NCBI GenBank assembly: GCA_017618275.1
Contig: JAFZUS010000003.1
Location: 19,566 to 83,565 of the forward strand
Length of the DNA: 64,000 bases
Direction of reading: 5' to 3'
Source: Prevotella sp.
GTDB lineage: Bacteria > Bacteroidota > Bacteroidia > Bacteroidales > Bacteroidaceae
The first letter of the stretch is position 1. Every line of letters begins with the position of its first letter. Below the pieces are notes generated by a model. The model searched no databases, had not been told where the DNA came from, and worked only from the letters and a program-made list of their open reading frames with translations. A program made the translations under genes and the position numbers. Below are positions 17,480 to 27,228 of this stretch, piece after piece.

Positions 17480-19126
17480 TCATTTGCCGCTGAAAGCATC
17501 ACAGAATGCCTTGTATGTCGCTGTACGGACCCAATCCTTGCTCTTAGTATCAACAGACCAGAGACCTACGGGATCGCTCGTGTCGGCGAGGTTACCCTTA
17601 CAGATACCCGCCTGTTTGTCGTGAGGGATCTTGGACATATAACTCTTGATGACATAACCGTAATAGTCAGCCAGCCTCTGACGCTGGTCATCAGAGATGT
17701 CCTTCGCTGCCACATTCACACCGTCAGCATCTTGATACTTAATATCAAAGTTAGAGAGACGGATGAGTTTGCCAGTAGCAGCAAGGTTCGTTAGGAGATT
17801 GTCGATAGACATCCTATTAGCCTCCTGCTTTTCAGCATTCTCACTATAGATCAGGTTCACTTTGGCATTGATACCATCAATCTTCGCACCATTTGCATCC
17901 CAGATATTTATCCAGTATTTGAGGCTTTCCAGTTTCTTCTCGTTATCAAGGTCAGACTCACTGATAAAGAACTTCAACGCTGCAGGATCGCCCTCATACT
18001 TCTGGTAGGCTTCACTTGCCACCTTAGATACTACCGGAGCATAATTATCGCTGCCAAGAACATCCTGCCAGAAGAACTTGTCGGTAGAATGCTTGAGGTC
18101 TAACATACCGTTCTCAAGTTCTTGAGTGCCGATTGGTTCGTCAATGAGATCGAACAACTTGATACGCCCAGCATTGATCTTCATCAGAGCGTCGCACCAT
18201 GCGTTGAGAGCATAGTTAATGGTATCTGTTTTCTCTTGTGCCGTCTGTGGGCGGTGGTTGTCTGGATAGTAACCTACCTGCACTTTCTTGATATAGACGG
18301 GAGTGCCTCGGGCTGTCTCAATTCTGAAGTATGCCTCGGTCTCTCCTGGTGCACTCTTACACTCCACCACATACTTTTTCCAATTAGCAGCCTCCAGCAT
18401 GAATTTTCCGCCAGCAGCACCACCGTCAATCGCATTGCCAGAGAAAGTGGCTCCAAAACTAACGCTCTTGTCGGCTTTAGCCCAAAATGTCACGGTATAA
18501 GTAGCGAGAGAATCCAGTTCAAAACCTTCGAGGATGCGAACTCGAGTTAACGAACTAATTTTCAATGCATTCGCGCCATCATATTTCTCAATGGTAGCCG
18601 TTCCCTTTTCCACCGTACCCTCAAATGATGTCATAGTGGTATAGTCAACTGTCTTGCCCTCCACAAAGTCCACTATAATTTCAATAGGAGCCGTCAGCGT
18701 ATTCAGCCAACCATCAGCCTGGTCTGTATTGGCCACAATAGGACTGCCGAACACCTCGCCACCGATTTCTTCCACATGGTCTAGGAGATCCTTCATGTCG
18801 AGGAAGTTCATCACACCTTTGGCGTTGACAATGGCACCCGACATCAAAGTGGTTCCGAAAGCGAGATTGTCGAAGTTGGTAACAGCGGCGGCATGGGCCA
18901 GTTCCTGCTTGTTGAAATCAGCCACCTTGAGCGTGGCACCGAGCGTCAGGTTCGGATACTGCTCTCTATTGATGTATGACTTGACAGGTGCCAAATCCTT
19001 ATAGGGCTCTACGAAAGAAGGATCTGGCTGAGCCTTGAAATCATCTGTCACGTTATAGTCGGCACAGGATACAGCAAGTACACCTGCGACCAACACCAAG
19101 AGACCGTTTTTAATTATTTTCTTCAT
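17480..19126 (-). CDS. GH10-fold lipoprotein with lost active site, probable xylan-binding protein
   Basis: 548 residues. Lipoprotein: the signal ends in LAVSC with lipid Cys21. The sequence follows a GH10 barrel split by an inserted CBM-like domain (about 145-290), as known for Bacteroides GH10 enzymes. The acid/base Glu330 is kept in FDLIDEP, but the nucleophile Glu is replaced by Asn459 (LSNFDIKY aligned to ITELDIKY). The usual GHxLxWH segment reads GSPIVANTDQ (127-136), so the conserved His and Trp are gone too. GLWSVDTKSKDW near 521-532 still matches the GH10 end motif. It therefore most likely binds xylan at the cell surface without cutting it. It lies in the xus operon at the position where xus operons carry surface-binding proteins or Xyn10. 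The alignment was made by eye. Confidence 0.8.
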   Translation of the reverse strand: MKKIIKNGLLVLVAGVLAVSCADYNVTDDFKAQPDPSFVEPYKDLAPVKSYINREQYPNLTLGATLKVADFNKQELAHAAAVTNFDNLAFGTTLMSGAIVNAKGVMNFLDMKDLLDHVEEIGGEVFGSPIVANTDQADGWLNTLTAPIEIIVDFVEGKTVDYTTMTSFEGTVEKGTATIEKYDGANALKISSLTRVRILEGFELDSLATYTVTFWAKADKSVSFGATFSGNAIDGGAAGGKFMLEAANWKKYVVECKSAPGETEAYFRIETARGTPVYIKKVQVGYYPDNHRPQTAQEKTDTINYALNAWCDALMKINAGRIKLFDLIDEPIGTQELENGMLDLKHSTDKFFWQDVLGSDNYAPVVSKVASEAYQKYEGDPAALKFFISESDLDNEKKLESLKYWINIWDANGAKIDGINAKVNLIYSENAEKQEANRMSIDNLLTNLAATGKLIRLSNFDIKYQDADGVNVAAKDISDDQRQRLADYYGYVIKSYMSKIPHDKQAGICKGNLADTSDPVGLWSVDTKSKDWVRTATYKAFCDAFSGK

Positions 19127-19141
19127 ATCCTTAGCCTCCTT

Positions 19142-20269
19142 TTATTGTTTAACGTATAATGGTGAGAAAAACTCTTTCTTATTTGACTCACGCGTCTGAA
19201 CGACAAGAGTATCAGCAGTTGATACCTGAATGTTACTCTTTTCGAAGTTGACTTCGTAGGCCAGACGGAGGATATCACGCTGGACAAGTTCTCCGTTCAG
19301 ACTACCCCACTGGTAATCCTTGTATTCAGACCTCTCTGTTCCTTTCTCGATAAACTCACCAGAACCAGTGGCTGTCACATTCTCATCATCTGAGGATATG
19401 GTACACTGATTACCATTGAACGTAAGGATGAGGTTACAGGAGATAGAAGCACCGGAAGTCTTGAAAGATACAGGGAAGATGGCCTGCGTCATGTTCTTGG
19501 TCGTGATACCACAGATTTCGTCGTTCTGGTTCACGGGGTTCTCCTTATAATGTTCGAGGTCGGTATTCACCAATGTCGTATCCTTACGGACTATCGTTTT
19601 GGTATTTCCCTTTTCTGTCACATTATCCACACCACGGCGGATATATTTCCCCTGCCAGGGGTTCATATACTTTACGAGGTATAGTACATAATCCTTGGGT
19701 AGAACTTCCCAATCCTCTGAATTCGGACGAGCAGGCGTGAGACCTTCACGTGGTTTGCCGACGAGAATCGAGTCAATGCCCACTACTTTCGTCATTCGCA
19801 ATGGAATCACGTAGGTATTTTCAACTGCTAAGGGGTCGTTAAAGAAAGCATCCGTAAACTGTACCTCCACATAGCCACGAGGGTTACCCTTGTAAGGGAT
19901 GGAATTTGACAAAAGTTGATAGTAGTCTTTTGGCATTGGCATAACAGGAGCCGCTGCGTTTCCACCTTCATCAGTAAAATAGAGGTCATTGCAGAGCGTC
20001 TCGTCAATGACAACATCTACCACTGCATCACGTCCGCCATATGCACCGCCCATCGTTGACCATATCCGGCACTTGTGCTCGTTGTCAATCGTATTATCAT
20101 AAATGTCGTTGCCCAGTATGAGAGTACGTACCGGATACTGATAGGCAAAATAAGCAGTTGTACCTCCTTCATAGTCAGGGAACTCTTTGTCAGCATTATA
20201 GCACGAAGCAAATGTGAGAGAGACTGCTCCCAAGGCTACACCATAAATATATTTCTTGAGTTTCATCAT
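19142..20269 (-). CDS. xusE: XusE-type DUF1735-like surface lipoprotein
   Basis: About 375 residues from the start at 20269 (ATG ATG AAA). A longer reading frame reaches back into xusD and is rejected because it would overlap that gene and lacks a signal peptide. The signal ends in LTFASC, a lipobox. The body has no enzyme motif. It has the N-terminal pattern of DUF1735-type proteins (DETLCNDLYF, YVEVQFTDAFF, TYVIPLRMT), a fold found in surface glycan-binding proteins of Bacteroidales. The order xusA-B-C-D-E matches xylan operons of Prevotella bryantii and Bacteroides ovatus. The stop codon lies inside a short repeat, TTTATTGTTTAACG, also found at the xusC stop. Function: probable xylan binding next to XusC/D. 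Confidence 0.75.
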   Translation of the reverse strand: MMKLKKYIYGVALGAVSLTFASCYNADKEFPDYEGGTTAYFAYQYPVRTLILGNDIYDNTIDNEHKCRIWSTMGGAYGGRDAVVDVVIDETLCNDLYFTDEGGNAAAPVMPMPKDYYQLLSNSIPYKGNPRGYVEVQFTDAFFNDPLAVENTYVIPLRMTKVVGIDSILVGKPREGLTPARPNSEDWEVLPKDYVLYLVKYMNPWQGKYIRRGVDNVTEKGNTKTIVRKDTTLVNTDLEHYKENPVNQNDEICGITTKNMTQAIFPVSFKTSGASISCNLILTFNGNQCTISSDDENVTATGSGEFIEKGTERSEYKDYQWGSLNGELVQRDILRLAYEVNFEKSNIQVSTADTLVVQTRESNKKEFFSPLYVKQ

Positions 20270-20272
20270 AAT

Positions 20273-20300
20273 TTCTTGACTCTTAATTCTTAAATCTTGA
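20273..20300 (-). repeat. 7-bp tandem repeat between xusD and xusE
   Basis: Plus-strand units TTCTTGA, CTCTTAA, TTCTTAA and ATCTTGA follow one another with a period of 7 and fill nearly the whole gap between the xusD stop and the xusE start. Confidence 0.7.
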
Positions 20301-20307
20301 CTCATTA

Positions 20308-22167
20308 TTACCACCCCTTGTTTTGACTGAGGTTGCTCCATTTGAGCACTTCACCCTTCGGAATAGGTCCGTACCATTGGTATGTACTGTCGTATTTGCG
20401 ATCCTCTACTTCAATCGTGGTATATTTAAGCGGGCTGTCTTCCTTTTCGGGATCCACCTTCTCAATCTTCATGCCCTTGACGCTCTCGTTCAAAGGCATC
20501 TGCCAGCGGCGGAGATCCCAGAAGCGTTTGTTCTCAAAGCAGAGTTCAATACGACGCTCGTTACGGATGAGTTCTGTCATTTTCGCCTTGTCAGACTTGA
20601 TTTCCTCAAGATACTCATCGCCTCCGGGGAGTGGGAAGCCGTACTCATCCCTACCGAGACTCGCACGTCCGCGGATGGCCTTGATGACATCGTAAGCAGT
20701 GAAACCGACACCGGTCGGATCACCTTGAGGTCCCCATGCATCGTTGGCTGCTTCTGCGTATGCCAAGAAAATTTCTGTATAACGGATGCGCGGGTAGATA
20801 TGATACTGAGAAGAACTAGAAGTGGGACTCACGCTGACCTCCTCACGAAGAAGTTTCTTTAAATAATAACCTGTGCGTGTGGAAGTCTCAATGCTGTTAA
20901 GGTTATCATTGGTCTCACCATCCTCATTAGGCATGTCGACACCCGTTGAGATAACATTTTTCTTGAAAGTCGAACCGTGACAAATGATATATTCTGCAAG
21001 ACGCGGATCACGATTGAAATACGGATTTTGCGAATCATACCCTGACTGAGGGTCAGTAATAGGACGTCCACTAGCCATGGGGAATGCATCCACAAGGTTC
21101 TGGGACGGGTTGACACTTCCTCTGCCATAGAGCGTCGGGGGGAAGTTCTCCTTTTCCTGATCATTGTCTTGACGACGGTCTTCACGCCAGATTATCTCAG
21201 GAATTTCCGTTGTGGTACTATTGTCGATTTTTGACTTGTTCTTGTACCAAGTATTACCACTATCGTCTAATCCTGACACTCCACCAATGCCTTTGAGCAC
21301 ATTGGCGCAGAATGTTGCAGCCTCTGCAGAAGTCACTCCGCTCTGATCGCGGAATGCGGGACTTGCGGCGAGCAGTGCCACCTGTGCCTTGACAGCCTGA
21401 GCAGCCTTACCAGACAACAGATTCTTGGCCTTTTGTCCAAAAACAAGGTTGTAGCCAGAAACATTTGCACCAAGTGCCAGATACTTTGCAGGAATCTCTT
21501 CCTCAGATTTGATATCTTCATAATGATCGGGGAGAAGTGCGATGGCACTATCGCAGTCAGCAAAGCACTGTTTGACGCAATCAGCAAAAGTGGCACGTGG
21601 CTGGTTGAAGTCAGAACTACCATCCTCAGCGACAGTGATCAAAGGAACGCCATAGAGTATTCCATCGTCTGCATAACCTCCATGAGCCTGCAAAAGATAG
21701 TAATAGAAAACGGCACGTATACCAAAGGCCTCGCCTTTCATACGGTCAATGAACATCTGCTGCTTGGAGGCAGCGCTTGGTGCCCAACTCACCTTATCTA
21801 CGATGGAAAGGAAAAGGTTGGCATACTGAATACCATGCTTACAATTGTCCCATTGAGACATCGGGTTATTATCTGATGCCCATGAACCTGTGGCCATAGT
21901 CAGGTAGGTGTTGTTAGTTACATTGGTCACAGCGTCATCAGTAGCGACATCTGTCTGTGTAGTCGTTGCATAAGGAAGACGTTCATAAGCATATATCAGC
22001 AGACCATGTGCATACGTAGATTCCTTGGTCAAGTCTTCCAATTGTCGTTTGTTTTCTTCTGCGGGATTAAACATGTCATCGCATGAGACGAAACCCAGAA
22101 CCAATAAACAATAACCAATAACCGTTATTTTACTGATCAGTTTTTTTATAATTGAACTATTTTTCAT
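20308..22167 (-). CDS. xusD: SusD-like xylan-binding lipoprotein XusD
   Basis: About 619 residues from MKNSS. Lipobox LGFVSC gives a lipid-anchored outer-membrane protein. SusD/RagB features: an N-terminal helical region (YAHGLLIYAYERLP), FGIRAVFYYYLLQAHGG, YPRIRYTEIFLAYAEAAND, and NERRIELCFENKRFWDLRRW near the end. It ends in NKGW, like the NPGW of many SusDs. It caps the TonB-dependent transporter XusC encoded just upstream and binds oligosaccharides. The hydrophobic core of the signal peptide is encoded by a 7-bp repeat (22101-22121). The gap to xusC is a second 7-bp repeat. Confidence 0.92.
   Translation of the reverse strand: MKNSSIIKKLISKITVIGYCLLVLGFVSCDDMFNPAEENKRQLEDLTKESTYAHGLLIYAYERLPYATTTQTDVATDDAVTNVTNNTYLTMATGSWASDNNPMSQWDNCKHGIQYANLFLSIVDKVSWAPSAASKQQMFIDRMKGEAFGIRAVFYYYLLQAHGGYADDGILYGVPLITVAEDGSSDFNQPRATFADCVKQCFADCDSAIALLPDHYEDIKSEEEIPAKYLALGANVSGYNLVFGQKAKNLLSGKAAQAVKAQVALLAASPAFRDQSGVTSAEAATFCANVLKGIGGVSGLDDSGNTWYKNKSKIDNSTTTEIPEIIWREDRRQDNDQEKENFPPTLYGRGSVNPSQNLVDAFPMASGRPITDPQSGYDSQNPYFNRDPRLAEYIICHGSTFKKNVISTGVDMPNEDGETNDNLNSIETSTRTGYYLKKLLREEVSVSPTSSSSQYHIYPRIRYTEIFLAYAEAANDAWGPQGDPTGVGFTAYDVIKAIRGRASLGRDEYGFPLPGGDEYLEEIKSDKAKMTELIRNERRIELCFENKRFWDLRRWQMPLNESVKGMKIEKVDPEKEDSPLKYTTIEVEDRKYDSTYQWYGPIPKGEVLKWSNLSQNKGW
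22101..22121 (-). repeat. 7-bp repeat encoding part of the XusD signal peptide
   Basis: CCAATAA, ACAATAA and CCAATAA are consecutive on the plus strand. They encode the hydrophobic core of the XusD signal sequence. Confidence 0.6.
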
Positions 22168-22169
22168 TC

Positions 22170-22206
22170 TGCACAATATTTATTGTTTAACGTTTATTGT
22201 TTAGAG
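22170..22206 (-). repeat. 7-bp repeat between xusC and xusD, includes the xusC stop
   Basis: TTTATTG, TTTAACG, TTTATTG and TTTAGAG follow one another on the plus strand (about 22179-22206). The xusC stop (TTA at 22201-22203) is inside the last unit. The first two units also occur at 19141-19154, over the xusE stop. Confidence 0.65.
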
Positions 22207-25134
22207 GGTTACCTTAACACCGAGGTTATAGAAACGCGTCTGTGGTGCATAGCCAATGCTTGTTTCCAACAACTTGCGCTCCTTGGCAATCGTGAGGAGA
22301 TCATTTCCATTCAGATAGATTGAGAGGGCCTTTACCCATTTCCCGTCAAACATTTCCGCAGGGAAATCATAGGTGATTTGCACCTTGCGAAGGTTAAAGC
22401 GGTCAGTACTGTAAATCCAGAATGTGGATGCCGCTGCATTGTTAGCCGAACTCTTTGTAGTCAGACGTGGATGAGTAGCGGTATTTGCTGTCTCCGGTGT
22501 CCAACGGCCTATCGCATTGACGGAATACTTATTGTTTCCCTCCATATAATAGTAACTGCCGAGATTGGTCTTCATGCCGTAAGCACCAAACTGACCATTG
22601 CCAAGCACAAAGAGTGTCCAGTTCTTATATTTGAGCGTAAGATTCACACCAAGGGTGAAAGGAGAACCGTATAAACCCGACTTGCCAAGATCCACTTGGT
22701 CCTTGCTGTCAATTTTACCGTCACCATTTACATCTTCGTACTTCAAGTCACCCGGCTGGATCTCGCCACCAATCTTCGAATCGGGAACTCCCGGCTTCCG
22801 GGTATACTTTCCCGTCTCTGCATTGTAATCAAAGTCATCAACACCATAGAAACCGATGCATTTGTAGCCCGAGATTGCATCAAGGGCATTTCCCTCATGA
22901 ATGAGTTCTCCTTTTGAGTTTCGCCAAGTTGCTGCAGGATCAACGGTCTCATCGTATTGCTTCCATTTGGTAGTAAGATAAGTGCCGACAATACCGAGTT
23001 GTGCGTGAACCTGTCCAAACTGCTTCTGGGCTGTTACACTGAAATCGAGTCCCTTGCGGTTCTGAATGTTATAGTTGAGTGCCGGCTTAAATGAACTGCC
23101 ACTACCTTGCAGATGTGAAGGGAACGATGTCGGGTCCTGGACAACAAAACCATCCATATCCGTATTGAAGAAGGTCAGGTCAGTACTAATCAACTTGTTG
23201 AAGAACGAACCGCGCAAACTAACAGACCATTCCTTGCGGTGAACGAAATCGAGGGCCGGGTTGGCACCTGTGGAGGAAACAGTATGGTTGGTAGTAGTTC
23301 CTTCATTCCATGAAAAGCCTGTGCTACCAGAATTTGACCATGTGGCATTGTAGAGGTAATACTCATTGCTTCCCATATAGACATCCATATCCTCCCTCAG
23401 GTCACTGTAAGATGCACTAAGTAGTAGGTCGTCAACAAAGGATCCACGCATGAAACTCTCCTTGGCTAAATTCCAGCCAATCGTGAATGAGGGTGAGATT
23501 GCTTCGCGATGACCTTCTGCCAAACGGGCTGAATGAACACCGGCCAGAGCCACCTCTGCAAAGTAACGTCCCATAAAGTCGTATCCGGCCTGAAGTCCTA
23601 AGTTAGCATTGGCATAACGATGGTATGTTCCACTGGCTGTGGTGGTATACATATTTGCGAGCAATATACCTGTGACATGATGTTTGTCGGCAAAGGTGTG
23701 CTCGTAGTCGAAATGACCGTTCCAACTGATGGTCTGGCGATACTTGGTATTTGACATGGTCATGCGACCCGTTACTATCTCATCGCCCTGCTGAGTAAGT
23801 CCAACAATAATATCATCTGAGTTATAATTACTCCATGTAGGAATGAACACAGCGTATTTGTTATCATAAGAAAGGCTGTAGTTGGCAGCATAGTCAATAG
23901 AGAACATCGTCTTGAATGACAAGCCACTCACAAACTTGCTCATATCATAGATGAAACCAGCATCGAACTGGAACTGACGGCTAACGGCAGTTGTCTTACC
24001 ACCAAAATAGCAATCTGCTATCACATTTGTCTGGGTAGCCTTCGTGCCGCCTGGGAAATACCTGCCATCAAGCAGATTGAGTGACTTGCCTAGGATAGCA
24101 AGTGCCTTGCTGGCATTCGGGTCAACCATTTCTATTGGAATCAGCGGTGCAGCATTCTCCGGGAAATTCGGACGCATAGTGGCAGCCTCACCCCAGAAGT
24201 CTCCCTTGTTCTTATTCTCATTGTAGAAGGTAGCACTGGCGTTGGCGAAACCTTTGATAACCTTGTTGATGACGAGGTCAACATTACCGCGTACGCTGAA
24301 ACGGTCTGTATAGTTATCCTTGGCAGGACCAAAATTGATGAGATCTTCAGCGCGATAGTAATTAATGTTCGTGTAGAAATGGGCACGCTGACCACCACCC
24401 TGAATCTCCAATGTACCCTCAGAACGGTTATATATTTTGCGGATATATTCGTCAGAATAGTAATTCACATTGGGATAACGGTAAGGATTCTCACCCAAAG
24501 CATGATTATAGATATCTTGTTGGGAGTACTTGGGGCCAGATGACAAGTTATCATTTATGCAGGCTTCGTTGTAGAGTGTCATATACTCAGCAGAACCGAG
24601 ATACTCAGGGAATTCCTTGGCTACGTGGAATCCCGTGTTGGCGTTGGCTGTAATCTGCAAACCATCGACCTTGCCACGCTTCGTGGTAATCAGAATGGCA
24701 CCCTTGGCACCCTTGGCTCCATAGAGTACAACGGCCTGTGCCCCCTTGAGGAAGGTGATCTGTTCGATTTCGGAAGGCAGCACGTTATTGGATGGACGCT
24801 TAACACCGTCGATAATCACGAGCGGCAGATTGTTATTGTCGTTATTGTCAAGACGGTCATTGTCCATACCCCAAAGGTTGTTGCCATTCCATCCGCCGAC
24901 GAGGGTATTCATATCTTCCAGACTAATTTGGGTATAATCTTTCTTCGACAGTTCTTCCATGTCAATATATGAAATGCCTCCAAGAAGATGTTCGGGATCC
25001 TTGTCGCGGAAAGCAACATGGACTTTCTTTTTTGCCACGACAGAATCGGCAGACTCGTCAGCAGCCTGGGCCACCGAGCAGACAGATCCCATCAGCAGCA
25101 TTCCCGCTATAACATATTTTATCTTAGTAATCAT
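22201..25134 (-). CDS. xusC: SusC-like TonB-dependent transporter XusC
   Basis: 977 residues. Signal peptide at 1-24 (GSVCSVAQA). The plug is recognised by LPLVIIDGVKR, then EIEQITFLKGAQAVVLYG and KGAILITTKRG; the rest is the outer-membrane barrel, ending YNLGVKVTL. It imports xylo-oligosaccharides with the XusD lid using TonB energy. Unlike XusA it lacks the N-terminal carboxypeptidase-regulatory-like (TTR) domain: only about 40 residues separate the signal peptide from the plug. It follows xusB after a gap made of 7-bp repeats. Confidence 0.93.
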   Translation of the reverse strand: MITKIKYVIAGMLLMGSVCSVAQAADESADSVVAKKKVHVAFRDKDPEHLLGGISYIDMEELSKKDYTQISLEDMNTLVGGWNGNNLWGMDNDRLDNNDNNNLPLVIIDGVKRPSNNVLPSEIEQITFLKGAQAVVLYGAKGAKGAILITTKRGKVDGLQITANANTGFHVAKEFPEYLGSAEYMTLYNEACINDNLSSGPKYSQQDIYNHALGENPYRYPNVNYYSDEYIRKIYNRSEGTLEIQGGGQRAHFYTNINYYRAEDLINFGPAKDNYTDRFSVRGNVDLVINKVIKGFANASATFYNENKNKGDFWGEAATMRPNFPENAAPLIPIEMVDPNASKALAILGKSLNLLDGRYFPGGTKATQTNVIADCYFGGKTTAVSRQFQFDAGFIYDMSKFVSGLSFKTMFSIDYAANYSLSYDNKYAVFIPTWSNYNSDDIIVGLTQQGDEIVTGRMTMSNTKYRQTISWNGHFDYEHTFADKHHVTGILLANMYTTTASGTYHRYANANLGLQAGYDFMGRYFAEVALAGVHSARLAEGHREAISPSFTIGWNLAKESFMRGSFVDDLLLSASYSDLREDMDVYMGSNEYYLYNATWSNSGSTGFSWNEGTTTNHTVSSTGANPALDFVHRKEWSVSLRGSFFNKLISTDLTFFNTDMDGFVVQDPTSFPSHLQGSGSSFKPALNYNIQNRKGLDFSVTAQKQFGQVHAQLGIVGTYLTTKWKQYDETVDPAATWRNSKGELIHEGNALDAISGYKCIGFYGVDDFDYNAETGKYTRKPGVPDSKIGGEIQPGDLKYEDVNGDGKIDSKDQVDLGKSGLYGSPFTLGVNLTLKYKNWTLFVLGNGQFGAYGMKTNLGSYYYMEGNNKYSVNAIGRWTPETANTATHPRLTTKSSANNAAASTFWIYSTDRFNLRKVQITYDFPAEMFDGKWVKALSIYLNGNDLLTIAKERKLLETSIGYAPQTRFYNLGVKVTL

Positions 25135-25136
25135 AA

Positions 25137-25164
25137 TTCCTAATTTCTTATTCCTAATTTCTAA
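25137..25164 (-). repeat. 7-bp repeat between xusB and xusC
   Basis: TTCCTAA, TTTCTTA, TTCCTAA and TTTCTAA follow one another with a period of 7, filling the gap between the xusB stop and the xusC start. Confidence 0.7.
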
Positions 25165-25169
25165 TTATA

Positions 25170-27188
25170 TTACCATCCCGGGTTCTGGGGGAATCCCTCA
25201 TAAAGATAAGTATCCTTGTCAGGAAGCGGGAACCAGTAGTGTTTCGATTCCAGACGACGGCTAATCAACTCTTCCTTGTGGAAATTACCCACCTGTGCAT
25301 CTTTTGGATCGTGGGTCTTAAACCAAGTATCCTTTTCCAGACGCTCGAACTCATGAGAGTATTTCACTGTATAAGGAGGCTCGGTCAGAAGGAGCCAGCG
25401 CTGAAGGTCGCACCAACGGAAGCCCTCAAAGGCAAGTTCAACGGCTCGCTCACGGCGAACCTCATCAATGAAATGTTCCCTAGTATCCATGAGGTTAGGC
25501 TGAACATGTTCCATCGGATAGTCGTCTGAATTGACACGGTCACGGAGTTTGTCAATGGCGTCAACAGCAGAAAGCGACGGACAATATTCTGGTTTATCCT
25601 TCAGGCCTGCAGCACTTGTTGAGATAGCAGCCTGTGCCTCCGCATACATCAAATAGACATCGGCCAAACGCATATAAGGAAGATAAGCCTCGAAGGCAGT
25701 GTCCCAATTGTACCACTGGTCTCCCTCATTACACTGATGAGGAGTCAACTTCTGGATGAAATAGCCTGTACTGCTACCATCGGCAACGCCACGCATGGCA
25801 CCACCTGTGTAAAGTGTACAGTATTCATGCTTTTTCTGCTCTGCTGTCAATGCATCGGTACTGAGCACATAGTGGAATCCGTCGAACACGATGTCGTGAT
25901 AGAATCGTGGGTCGCGATTCTTATATGGATGCTCAGGATCCCAGCCTGATTCAGGGTTCAATACATACACACCATTCCGAACAAGATAGATAGGCTGCCC
26001 GTTAGCCATACCGTACTGGTCGATAAGGTTGGCTGTAGGATGGTGAATGATTTTGTCGTGCGCAACAAGACCAGCCACTTTTGGACCAAATATCTTTGCG
26101 TGGTTCCAGTTGGCAGTATTCAGACCAGAACAAATACCGCGGAAGATGGCTTCATGGGCACCTGGCACCTTCCAACTCTGCTTAACGGTATAGAAGTTGT
26201 CTGAGTAGCAATCCTCAGCATCCTCATTTTTCTCATGGTCATAGATACTTGTATAATTGAATTCAGCCAATTTGTAATTGACAGTTCCTCTATTTACCAT
26301 AGTGAGTGCCTTGCCTAATGCCTCAGCAGCCTTCTTACAATAGGCGACATCATAGTCGTAGGTCTTACCATTGGAACTGGCACCCAAAAGTTGGGCAACG
26401 CCACCGTTCTTAGTCTTCTCAAACTCCTTCATGAGTGGAGAACCTGCCCAAAGATAACACTTGCCGAGATAACATAACGCCATGAACTTATTGATACGCA
26501 GTTCATTCTTTCCTGCCGTCTGCATACCTGCCAGCGTCTCGTCCCAAGCCTGAGGATCCGCTGGAAGAAGATCGTATGCCCGTTGAAAATCTTCAGCACA
26601 GCGATCGGCACATTCTTGGAAAGAAAGACGGGGAAGTTCAGGAATTGCTGCAGCCTCATATGCTTCATCAATATAAGGAAGACCACCGAAATAACACATC
26701 AGTTCGAAATGCCACCAAGCACGGAAGAAATACATCTGTCCGAGTAACAGGTCGCGTTCTTCATCTGAACCGACAAGGGACTTAATGTTCGCAATACCCA
26801 TATTACACTTACGGATACAATACCATGAACTTTTCCAAAGCGAGTATCTGTCACCATTCAGCCAGAACTGGCTGTTGTTATACCAGTTACGGTAGTTTCC
26901 GAGGTCAACCTGATGATCTATGTGTGCAAAGCCTTCAGTGTTGTGAACAGCATCGTCACCCATATTCCATCCGCTACAATAGTTCACCTTCTCCTTGTCA
27001 GGAATCAGGCTATAGATTTCCTCAATATATCCCTGAAAATTACGGTAGTTCTTAAATGCCTCATCCTCTGCTACGATAGACTCAGGATCCTTATCAAGCC
27101 AGTCGGTGCAAGAAATGAAGGAAGCACCGCTACACAAAAGGAGTAGCGTTCCGCACAAAAGGGATTTTATGTTATTATAATATTTCAT
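25170..27188 (-). CDS. xusB: SusD-like xylan-binding lipoprotein XusB
   Basis: 672 residues from MKYYNN. The lipobox ASFISC marks an outer-membrane lipoprotein. SusD motifs: FFRAWWHFELMCYFGGLPY, YLPYMRLADVYLMYAEAQA, RRERAVELAFEGFRWCDLQRW, and the C-terminal FPQNPGW. It forms the lid of XusA and binds xylan-derived oligosaccharides. The start was moved downstream of the longest frame because the signal peptide begins at MKYYNN. The gap to xusA holds a 9-bp repeat. Confidence 0.93.
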   Translation of the reverse strand: MKYYNNIKSLLCGTLLLLCSGASFISCTDWLDKDPESIVAEDEAFKNYRNFQGYIEEIYSLIPDKEKVNYCSGWNMGDDAVHNTEGFAHIDHQVDLGNYRNWYNNSQFWLNGDRYSLWKSSWYCIRKCNMGIANIKSLVGSDEERDLLLGQMYFFRAWWHFELMCYFGGLPYIDEAYEAAAIPELPRLSFQECADRCAEDFQRAYDLLPADPQAWDETLAGMQTAGKNELRINKFMALCYLGKCYLWAGSPLMKEFEKTKNGGVAQLLGASSNGKTYDYDVAYCKKAAEALGKALTMVNRGTVNYKLAEFNYTSIYDHEKNEDAEDCYSDNFYTVKQSWKVPGAHEAIFRGICSGLNTANWNHAKIFGPKVAGLVAHDKIIHHPTANLIDQYGMANGQPIYLVRNGVYVLNPESGWDPEHPYKNRDPRFYHDIVFDGFHYVLSTDALTAEQKKHEYCTLYTGGAMRGVADGSSTGYFIQKLTPHQCNEGDQWYNWDTAFEAYLPYMRLADVYLMYAEAQAAISTSAAGLKDKPEYCPSLSAVDAIDKLRDRVNSDDYPMEHVQPNLMDTREHFIDEVRRERAVELAFEGFRWCDLQRWLLLTEPPYTVKYSHEFERLEKDTWFKTHDPKDAQVGNFHKEELISRRLESKHYWFPLPDKDTYLYEGFPQNPGW

Positions 27189-27192
27189 ATCA

Positions 27193-27228
27193 ATTAAACC
27201 CATTAAACCTATTCTACCTATTTATATA
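27193..27228 (-). repeat. 9-bp repeat between xusA and xusB
   Basis: ATTAAACCC, ATTAAACCT, ATTCTACCT and ATTTATATA follow with a period of 9. The xusA stop (TTA at 27222-27224) lies in the last unit. Confidence 0.6.
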
